From: Pseudomonas bharatica CSV86
GTDB taxonomy: Bacteria > Pseudomonadota > Gammaproteobacteria > Pseudomonadales > Pseudomonadaceae
DNA: 64,000 nucleotides
Assembly (NCBI RefSeq): GCF_000319305.2
Contig: NZ_AMWJ02000001.1
Location: 992,001 to 1,056,000 of the forward strand
Direction of reading: 5' to 3'
The position numbers and the translations under genes are program-made. Below the pieces are notes generated by a model. That model was not told where the DNA came from. It saw only the letters and a program-made list of their open reading frames with translations, and searched no databases. Below, piece by piece: positions 55,308-64,000 of the stretch (positions within the stretch are counted from its first letter, which is position 1; every line of letters begins with the position of its first letter).

Positions 55308-55600
55308 TGTGGGAGCTGGCTTGCCAGCAATGGGGCCGGCTTGAGCAATGATGGTGTCAGGCCAGGCGCAATCGCTGGCAAGCCAGCTCCCACAAGGTTT
55401 TGGGCCAGCTATGGGATGTGTGTTCGACACATAGCCCCTGTGGGAGCTGGCTTGCCAGCAATGGGGCCGGCTTGAGCAATGATGGTGTCAGGTCGTGCCC
55501 AATCGCTGGCAAGCCAGCTCCCACAAGGTTCTGAGCCAGCTATGGGGTGTGTGTTCGACATATAGCCCCTGTGGGAGCTGGCTTGCCAGCGATGAGGCCC
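55308..55600. repeat. Tandem REP array with exact 131-bp period
   Basis: The GTGGGAGCTGGCTTGCCAGC unit begins at 55309, 55440 and 55571. Inverted units lie between them, together with identical spacers (GGCCGGCTTGAGCAATGATG). The repeated block is therefore a REP pair plus spacer of 131 bases, two full copies and a partial third. It lies between nasA and nasT. Confidence 0.92.
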
Positions 55601-55611
55601 TGAAGAACACC

Positions 55612-56187
55612 TCAACCCAACAAGTCATGCATCGCGATGATCTGCTCCGCCACCTGCACCAGCTTCTGCTGCTTGCTCATGGCCTGCCGGCGCATCAGGG
55701 TGTAGGCCTGTTCTTCGTCGCAGTCCTTCATCTTCATCAGCAGGCCCTTGGCCAGTTCGATGCGCTTGCGCTCCGCCAGTTGCTGGTCGCGCGCCTGGAG
55801 CTGGGCCTTGAGCGCCTGGTCGCTTTCGAAGCGGGCCATGGCCACGTCGAGGATCGGTTGCAGGCGCCGGGCATGGATGCCTTCGACGATATAAGCGCTG
55901 ACCCCGGCCTGGATCGCCTGGCGCATCACCGCCGGATCGTGCTCGTCGGTGAACATCACGATCGGCCGCGGCAGGTCGCGGCTGACCAGCACCACCTGGT
56001 CCATCACGTCGCGGCCCGGTGACTCGGTATCGATCAGGATCACGTCCGGACGCACCGCTTCGACGCGCGCCGGCAGGTCGATGGTCAGGCCGGACGCCTC
56101 GATCACTTCGAAGCCGGCCTCGACCAGCGCCGTGCGCAGGCGGCCGACCTTTTTTTCGGTGTCGTCGATCAACAGGATTCGCAGCAT
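55612..56187 (-). CDS. nasT: NasT, ANTAR-domain antiterminator
   Basis: This 191-residue protein has a receiver-like N-terminus (MLRILLIDDTEKKVGRLRTA, DVILIDTESPGRDVM, IVMFTDEHDPAVMRQAIQAG) and a C-terminal ANTAR RNA-binding domain (ELAKGLLMKMKDCDEEQAYT, LMRRQAMSKQQKLVQVAEQI). It binds leader RNA and lets RNA polymerase pass the terminator when nitrate is present. NasS holds it inactive otherwise. It starts 14 bases after the nasS stop. Confidence 0.95.
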   Translation of the reverse strand: MLRILLIDDTEKKVGRLRTALVEAGFEVIEASGLTIDLPARVEAVRPDVILIDTESPGRDVMDQVVLVSRDLPRPIVMFTDEHDPAVMRQAIQAGVSAYIVEGIHARRLQPILDVAMARFESDQALKAQLQARDQQLAERKRIELAKGLLMKMKDCDEEQAYTLMRRQAMSKQQKLVQVAEQIIAMHDLLG

Positions 56188-56201
56188 CAGGGCAACTCCC
56201 G

Positions 56202-57392
56202 TTACTGGCCGGACAGGGCATGCAGGCGGAAGCCATGGGCGTAGCCGTGCGGGTCGCTGCCATCCCAGACGCTGCCATCGATCAACTGGCTGCTGCGCAT
56301 GGACGCTACGGGACAGTCGATGCCCAGGCTGGTCGCCGCATCGCGGTACAGGCCCAGTTGCTGCACCTCGCGGGCGACCGCGAGGTAGTCGGGGTCGTCG
56401 CGCAGCAGGCCCCAGCGACGGAACTGGGTCATGAACCACATGCCGTCCGAAAGCCACGGCAGGTTGGCCCGGCCATCGTCGTGCAGGCGCAGGCCGTGGG
56501 CATCGTGCCAGTGATTGCCGAGGCCGTCGCTGTAGTCGCCCAGCATGCGCGGTTCGATGTCCGCCAGCGGCGCATCAAGATAGTTTTCGGCGCTGAGCAG
56601 GCGTGCGGTGGCCCGCAGGTTTTCCGGGCTCTGTTCGATAAAGCGGCTGGCGGCGAGTACCGAGGCGACCAGCGCCCGGGCGCTGTTGGGGTATTGCCGG
56701 GCGAAGCCGGCGGTGCTCGCCAGGACCTTTTCCGGGTGGTCCGGCCAGATCGACTGGCTGGTGGCCAGGGTAAAGCCCATGCGCTGGTTCACCGCATTGG
56801 CCGACCAGGGCTCGCCTACGCAGAAGCCGTCGATGCGTCCGGCACGCAGGTGCGCAACCATCTGCGCCGGTGGCACCACCACGCTATTGACGTCTTGCAA
56901 GGGGTGAATGCCCTGGCTGGCGAGCCAGTAGTACAGCCACATGGCGTGAGTGCCTGTGGGAAAAGTCTGCGCGAACGTCAGTTTTGTCCGACTTTGGTGC
57001 ACGTGACGTTCCAGTGCCTCAGGGCTGGTCACGCCAATCGCCTGCAAGTCCGGCGACAGGTTGATCGCCTGTCCGTTGTGGTTCAGGCCCATCAGCACCG
57101 CCATGGGCGTCGGCGCAACGCCGCCGATGCCCAGGTGTACCGCGTAGGTCAGGCCATACAGGCAATGGGCGGCATCCAGTTCGCCGCTGAGCAGCCCATC
57201 GCGCAGCCCGGCCCAGGAGGTCTGGCGCTTGAGGTTGAGCGTCAGGCCGTGGGGCTGGGCAAAGCCCTGGGTGGCGGCCACCACCAGCGGCGCGCAGTCG
57301 CTCAGGGCCATGAAGCCGATGTTCAGGCTGGTTTTTTCCGGTGCATCGCTGCCATGCAGCCATGCCAGGGGGGAGGGAGAAAAATCGGTCAT
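56202..57392 (-). CDS. nasS: NasS, nitrate-sensing binding-protein-like regulator
   Basis: The 396-residue protein resembles NrtA/NasF nitrate-binding proteins (LNIGFMALSDCAPLVVAATQ, QTSWAGLRDGLLSGELDAAH, GIGGVAPTPMAVLMGLNHNG) but has no signal peptide, so it works in the cytoplasm. NasS binds NasT and releases it when nitrate or nitrite is bound. The gene order nasS-nasT-nasA supports this. It is divergent from pyrD. Confidence 0.93.
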   Translation of the reverse strand: MTDFSPSPLAWLHGSDAPEKTSLNIGFMALSDCAPLVVAATQGFAQPHGLTLNLKRQTSWAGLRDGLLSGELDAAHCLYGLTYAVHLGIGGVAPTPMAVLMGLNHNGQAINLSPDLQAIGVTSPEALERHVHQSRTKLTFAQTFPTGTHAMWLYYWLASQGIHPLQDVNSVVVPPAQMVAHLRAGRIDGFCVGEPWSANAVNQRMGFTLATSQSIWPDHPEKVLASTAGFARQYPNSARALVASVLAASRFIEQSPENLRATARLLSAENYLDAPLADIEPRMLGDYSDGLGNHWHDAHGLRLHDDGRANLPWLSDGMWFMTQFRRWGLLRDDPDYLAVAREVQQLGLYRDAATSLGIDCPVASMRSSQLIDGSVWDGSDPHGYAHGFRLHALSGQ

Positions 57393-57486
57393 CGCAGTGC
57401 AGTCGCCCGGCAGGTAAAGCGCTTGGCCGGTGCGCGCACGGCGCCGGCCCCATGCAGGCGCTCAAGCAACCCATATGCCAAGGCGC

Positions 57487-57516
57487 TGTCATGCAACCGC
57501 CGCCATGGCTATAATC
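57487..57516 (+). promoter_or_regulatory. Sigma-70 promoter of pyrD
   Basis: A perfect TATAAT at 57511-57516 has CTGTCA at 57487-57492 as a likely -35 (spacing 18). The pyrD ATG lies 33 bases downstream. Confidence 0.65.
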
Positions 57517-57549
57517 GCCACCTCTCCAAATCCTGAGCCAAGCCCGCCC

Positions 57550-58574
57550 ATGTATACCCTGGCCCGCCAGCTGTTGTTCAAACTGTCCCCGGAAACTTCC
57601 CACGACCTGTCGCTTGACCTGATCGGTGCCGGCGGCCGCCTGGGCCTCAACGGACTGTTGACCAAGGCGCCGGCGCGCCTGCCGGTGAAGGTCATGGGCC
57701 TGGACTTCCCAATCCGGTGGGCCTGGCCGCTGGCCTGGACAAGAACGGCGCGGCCATCGACGGTTTCGCCCAGCTCGGTTTCGGCTTCGTCGAGATCGGC
57801 ACCGTGACCCCGCGTGCGCAGCCGGGCAACCCGAAACCGCGGATCTTCCGCCTGCCGCAGGCCGAGGCGATCATCAACCGCATGGGCTTCAACAACCTCG
57901 GCGTGGACAACCTGATCGAGCGCGTGCGCGCCGCTCGCTACCAGGGCGTGCTGGGCATCAATATCGGCAAGAATTTCGACACCCCGGTCGAGCGCGCCGT
58001 GGACGACTACCTGATCTGCCTGGACAAGGTCTACAACCATGCCAGCTACATCACCGTCAACGTCAGCTCGCCCAACACCCCGGGCCTGCGCAGCCTGCAG
58101 TTCGGCGACTCGCTCAAGCAACTGCTGGACGCCCTGGCCGTGCGCCGTGAAGAACTGGCCCTGAGCCACGGCAAGCGGGTCCCGGTGGCGATCAAGATCG
58201 CGCCGGACATGACCGACGAGGAAACCGCGCTGGTCGCCTCGGCCCTGCTGGAGTCGGGAATGGATGCGGTGATTGCCACCAACACCACCCTCGGCCGCGA
58301 AGGTGTCGAAGGGCTGGAGCATGGCAACGAAGCGGGCGGCCTGTCCGGTGCCCCGGTGCGTGAGAAGAGCACCCACACGGTGAAGGTCCTGGCGGGCGAG
58401 CTGGCCGGGCGCATGCCGATCATTGCGGCGGGCGGTATCACCGAAGGTCGCCATGCGGCCGAGAAGATCGCAGCCGGTGCGAGCCTGGTGCAGATCTACT
58501 CCGGCTTCATCTATAAAGGCCCGGCGTTGATCCGTGAGTCGGTTGATGCTATCGCTGCGATGCCCGGAAGATAA
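57550..58574 (+). pseudogene. pyrD: Dihydroorotate dehydrogenase (class 2), frameshifted in this sequence
   Basis: The first 54 residues ([20 protein letters not shown], the membrane-anchoring helices of class 2) run to VMGLDFP and the frame then breaks at 57708-57710. Adding one C restores [19 protein letters not shown] and the rest of PyrD ([66 protein letters not shown]), 341 residues in all. It oxidises dihydroorotate with ubiquinone in pyrimidine synthesis. As the gene is needed for growth without uracil, a sequencing error is the likeliest explanation. Confidence 0.92.
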
Positions 58575-58630
58575 TTCGTAAGAGAAGGGTCTGCGCAGCA
58601 TGATCCTCGCGCAGGCACTTCGGAACCAAT

Positions 58631-58653
58631 AAAAAGGGCCCCGAAAGGGGCCC
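58631..58653 (-). terminator. Intrinsic terminator of rmf
   Basis: On the minus strand GGGGCCC, loop TTTC, GGGCCCC-type stem and a TTTTT run (58635-58631) lie about 70 bases after the rmf stop. pyrD approaches from the other side. Confidence 0.8.
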
Positions 58654-58720
58654 CTGGGCCTTAGCCCGCCGCCCGGATAGGGCGCGCATGTAAAACGGTT
58701 GAAACGGTTACGCTCCTCGA

Positions 58721-58936
58721 TCAGCCAACGGCGTGAACTTCGTTGAGTCTATGGATACCTGCGGTGCCGGTCATTCCATCCCAATTGTCGCCCCGTCCCT
58801 CGCGCCAGCCATTGATCCATGCCTGGCGCACCGACGGTAGGGTGAAGGGGCAAAGCTCCCGGGATTTGCCGGTGACTCCGTATTGGTAGCCACGTGAAAA
58901 TGCTCTTTCCAACGGATCACGCTTAAGTCTTCTCAT
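58721..58936 (-). CDS. rmf: Ribosome modulation factor
   Basis: The 71-residue basic protein matches RMF: MRRLKRDPLERAFSRGYQYG, then SRELCPFTLPSVRQAWINGW and REGRGDNW. RMF dimerises 70S ribosomes into inactive 100S particles in stationary phase. It lies between pyrD and rlmL as in other pseudomonads. Confidence 0.95.
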   Translation of the reverse strand: MRRLKRDPLERAFSRGYQYGVTGKSRELCPFTLPSVRQAWINGWREGRGDNWDGMTGTAGIHRLNEVHAVG

Positions 58937-59487
58937 AGGGTACTGCCCTCATTTGTTGACTGTAATGTCCCGTCGACCTCGTTGAGGTCGGGCAGATTCT
59001 TTCTGCCGGTGTGCGCTCGCTGCCGGCGTGGCGAGCAGAAGTGTCGTACCGTTGCGGTCACGACCTGAGTTGAGTTCTAACCAATGGGGCGAAGCGTGTG
59101 AACGAACGAATTGTCATAAGCACGTAACCTTTCCATGGGTGAGGGGATAAGTAAAAAATTGCGTCAGAGGCAGATCCCGGGTAAAGCCAACTATCATCAG
59201 GAGTTACCCGGCCTTTGAAGCAAAAGGCCATCGCCGCGAAGGTTTTCCGGCGCTGACCGACTAAACGACGAAGGGTCGCATTCGCATCCTTCAGCAACAG
59301 AATTTTTCGTTCTGCCTGGCGATCAAAGCCTTTTTGCTGTCCGCGAAAAGGCATCGCGGGTGGCCCGGCATATCGGGTTTGTACTTATCGTACAAAGCCA
59401 GTGCCACTCGGGTGCTTGCGGAAGGCACCCGATCAAACTCTGGAGAGCGATGCGTTCGCTTCTTCACTACAAGGCTGGACTTGACCC
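58937..59487. other. 551-base gap between rmf and rlmL
   Basis: The stretch probably carries both promoters. A minus ORF at 59058-59354 (98 codons) has no recognisable content or good ribosome site and I do not call it. Inverted repeats such as TTTGTACTTATCGTACAAA (59379-59398 region) and GGGTGCTTGCGGAAGGCACCC-type pairing near 59410-59430 precede rlmL and may be leader hairpins. Confidence 0.5.
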
Positions 59488-61680
59488 ATGTCGGACCGTT
59501 TCGAACTTTACCTCACCTGTCCCAAAGGCCTGGAAGGCCTGCTCGCCGATGAGGCCCGCGGCCTCGGCCTGGAGGATGTGCGCGAGCACACTTCTGCCCT
59601 GCGCGGCTCGGCCGATATGGAAACCGCCTACCGGCTGTGCCTCTGGTCGCGCCTGGCCAACCGCGTGCTGCTGGTGCTCAAGCGCTTCAACATGAAGAAC
59701 GCCGACGACCTGTACGACGGCGTCCATGACGTTGACTGGCAGGAGCACCTGGACGCCGCCGGCACCCTGGCCGTGGAGTTCAGCGGCCACGGCTCGGGTA
59801 TCGACAACACCCACTTCGGTGCCCTGAAGGTCAAGGACGCCATCGTCGACAAGCTGCGCAACGCCCAGGGCGAGCGGCCGTCGATCGACAAGCTCAACCC
59901 GGATCTGCGCGTGCACCTGCGCCTGGAGCGTGGCGAGGCCATCCTGTCCCTCGACCTGTCCGGCCACAGCCTGCACCAGCGCGGCTACCGCCTGCAGCAG
60001 GGCGCCGCGCCGCTCAAGGAAAACCTCGCCGCCGCCGTGCTGATCCGCGCCGGCTGGCCACGCATCGCCGCCGAAGGCGGAGCCCTGGCCGACCCGATGT
60101 GCGGTGTCGGGACCTTCCTCGTCGAAGCGGCGATGATCGCCGCCGATATCGCGCCCAACCTCAAGCGCGAGCGCTGGGGCTTCACCTCCTGGCTCGGCCA
60201 CGTGCCGGCGCTGTGGCGCAAGGTCCATGACGAAGCCCGCGCCCGTGCCGAAGCCGGCCTGGCCCGTCCGCCGCTGTGGATCCGCGGTTACGAAGCCGAT
60301 CCGCGCTTGATCCAACCCGGGCGTAATAACGTCGAGCGCGCCGGGCTGAGCGATTGGGTCAAGATCTACCAGGGCGAAGTCGGCACCTTCGAACCGCGCC
60401 CGGACCAGAACCAGAAAGGCCTGGTGATCAGCAACCCGCCCTACGGCGAGCGCCTTGGCGACGAAGCCAGCCTGCTCTACCTCTACCAGAACCTTGGCGA
60501 GCGCCTGCGCCAGGCCTGTCTCGGCTGGGAAGCGGCGGTGTTCACCGGTGCCCCGGACCTGGGCAAGCGCATGGGCATTCGCAGCCATAAGCAATATGCG
60601 TTCTGGAACGGCGCCTTGCCGTGCAAGCTGCTGCTGATCAAGGTGCAGCCGGACCAGTTCGTCACCGGCGAACGCCGCAGCACCGAGCGCAACCAGGACC
60701 AGGAGCGCCCGGCCCAGGCCGCTGCCGCCGAGCCGGCGCGCCTGAGCGAAGGCGGGCAGATGTTCGCCAACCGCCTGCAAAAGAACCTCAAGCAACTGGG
60801 CAAGTGGGCCAAGCGCGAGCACATCACCTGCTACCGCCTGTATGACGCCGACATGCCCGAGTACGCCCTGGCTGTCGATCTCTACCAGGGTTGGGTGCAT
60901 GTACAGGAATACGCCGCACCGCGTTCGGTCGATCCGGAAAAGGCCCAGGCCCGGTTGTTCGATGCGCTGGCGGCCATCCCGCAGGCGCTGGGCGTCGATC
61001 AGAGCAAGGTGGTGGTCAAGCGCCGCGAGCGGCAAAGCGGCACCCGCCAGTACGAGCGGCAGAACAGCCAGGGACAATTCCTCGAAGTCAGCGAAGGCGG
61101 GGTCAAGCTGCTGGTCAACCTGACCGATTACCTGGACACCGGCCTGTTCCTCGACCACCGCCCGATGCGCATGCGCATCCAGCGCGAGGCTGCCGGCAAG
61201 CGCTTCCTCAACCTGTTCTGCTACACCGCCACGGCCAGCGTGCACGCAGCCAAGGGCGGCGCGCGCAGCACCACCAGCGTCGACCTGTCGAAAACCTACC
61301 TGGACTGGGCGCGGCGCAACCTGTCGCTCAATGGCTACTCCGACAAGAACCGCCTGGAGCAGGGCGACGTGATGGCCTGGCTGCAGGGCAACCGCGAGCA
61401 GTACGACCTGATCTTCATCGACCCGCCGACCTTCTCCAACTCCAAGCGCATGGAAGGGGTGTTCGACGTGCAGCGCGACCACGTGCAACTGCTCGACCTG
61501 GCCATGGCCCGCCTGGCGCCGGGCGGCGTGCTGTACTTCTCCAACAACTTCCGCAAGTTCCAGCTCGACGAGCACCTGCAGGCGCGTTACGCCGTCGAGG
61601 AAATCAGCGCCACCACCCTGGACCCGGATTTTGCACGCAACAGCATGATCCATCGGGCCTGGCGCATCCAGGCCCGGTGA
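59488..61680 (+). CDS. rlmL: 23S rRNA methyltransferase RlmKL (m2G2445 and m7G2069)
   Basis: The 730-residue fusion has an N-terminal THUMP domain (MSDRFELYLTCPKGLEGLLA), a first methyltransferase (LADPMCGVGTFLVEAAMIAA, ISNPPYGERLGDE) and a second one (KRFLNLFCYTATASVHAAKG, LIFIDPPTFSNSKRMEGVFD). NPPY and DPPT are the catalytic loops. It modifies two guanines near the peptidyl-transferase centre. The ATG at 59488 gives full length. Confidence 0.96.
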   Translation: MSDRFELYLTCPKGLEGLLADEARGLGLEDVREHTSALRGSADMETAYRLCLWSRLANRVLLVLKRFNMKNADDLYDGVHDVDWQEHLDAAGTLAVEFSGHGSGIDNTHFGALKVKDAIVDKLRNAQGERPSIDKLNPDLRVHLRLERGEAILSLDLSGHSLHQRGYRLQQGAAPLKENLAAAVLIRAGWPRIAAEGGALADPMCGVGTFLVEAAMIAADIAPNLKRERWGFTSWLGHVPALWRKVHDEARARAEAGLARPPLWIRGYEADPRLIQPGRNNVERAGLSDWVKIYQGEVGTFEPRPDQNQKGLVISNPPYGERLGDEASLLYLYQNLGERLRQACLGWEAAVFTGAPDLGKRMGIRSHKQYAFWNGALPCKLLLIKVQPDQFVTGERRSTERNQDQERPAQAAAAEPARLSEGGQMFANRLQKNLKQLGKWAKREHITCYRLYDADMPEYALAVDLYQGWVHVQEYAAPRSVDPEKAQARLFDALAAIPQALGVDQSKVVVKRRERQSGTRQYERQNSQGQFLEVSEGGVKLLVNLTDYLDTGLFLDHRPMRMRIQREAAGKRFLNLFCYTATASVHAAKGGARSTTSVDLSKTYLDWARRNLSLNGYSDKNRLEQGDVMAWLQGNREQYDLIFIDPPTFSNSKRMEGVFDVQRDHVQLLDLAMARLAPGGVLYFSNNFRKFQLDEHLQARYAVEEISATTLDPDFARNSMIHRAWRIQAR

Positions 61681-61779
61681 TCCGAATGACGACCGAGGGG
61701 CTCTCGCGAGTGTGGCGACTGGCTATTATTGAAGAGAGCCCTGAGAGCCGTTACCGGCTGGCGTCCTGAGTGCTTGCCC

Positions 61780-64000
<2,221 letters not shown>

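Noticed and set aside
59058..59354. 98-codon minus ORF between rmf and rlmL
   Set aside because: No family content, no good ribosome site and atypical codons; it lies in a probable promoter and leader region.
59467..61653. Minus-strand ORF of 728 codons opposite rlmL
   Set aside because: Shadow of the rlmL codon pattern; no domain recognised.

Overview
The window is chromosomal DNA from a Pseudomonas of the fluorescens/putida lineages. The evidence is the high GC content, the blocks crfX-cmpX-sigX-oprF, nasS-nasT-nasA, pyrD-rmf-rlmL, ppsR/ppsA-rraA and gdhB, and dozens of copies of the GTGGGAGCTGGCTTGCCAGC type of Pseudomonas REP palindrome. No tRNA, rRNA or CRISPR array was seen.

Layout. 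1-2.6 kb: end of an RND exporter, a small protein, a periplasmic lactonase and a small secreted peptide. 2.85-8.3 kb (minus): sbcD-sbcC-GST operon. 8.6-18.4 kb (minus): a moxR-DUF58-DUF4381-batA-batB-batD type operon. Its first gene is cut after codon 12 by a 2,985-bp ISL3-family element (15365-18349) with 24-bp terminal repeats and a perfect 8-bp target duplication. The element carries an ArsR-type regulator and a DUF318 permease with the transposase. 18.6-20.06 kb: an IS3-family (IS150-like) element inside a REP pair. 20.2-22.8 kb: an orphan TcC/Rhs insecticidal-toxin-type protein with an unrecognised C-terminal domain. 23.4-28.3 kb: the 1621-residue NAD-glutamate dehydrogenase.

28.4-41.9 kb is an AT-richer accessory island. 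Its core is a minus-strand operon Dcm methylase - GHKL (MutL/MORC-like) ATPase - Z1 protein - PD-(D/E)XK protein - AIPR protein, with a divergent Vsr nuclease. This resembles the MORC-type restriction systems described by comparative genomics and the Mza anti-phage system. Four of the five operon genes carry single-base deletions (eight in total) that break their frames; putting back one base each time restores family-like proteins. Unrecognised ORFs and a tyrosine-recombinase remnant flank the operon.

42-64 kb is core genome: ppsR/ppsA, an alpha/beta hydrolase, a Rieske protein, rraA, zntB, the cell-envelope stress block crfX-cmpX-sigX-oprF, a PP2C-kinase fusion with nitrate transporter nasA and its NasS/NasT regulators, pyrD (also with a 1-base deletion), rmf, rlmL and the start of a large PAS-GGDEF protein.

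Two themes need checking first. (1) The MoxR/Bat operon is interrupted by a cargo-carrying ISL3 element and also has a frameshift in batB. (2) All ten frameshifts in recognisable genes are -1 events. That points to consensus errors, yet eight of the ten lie in the defence operon, which would also fit real decay.
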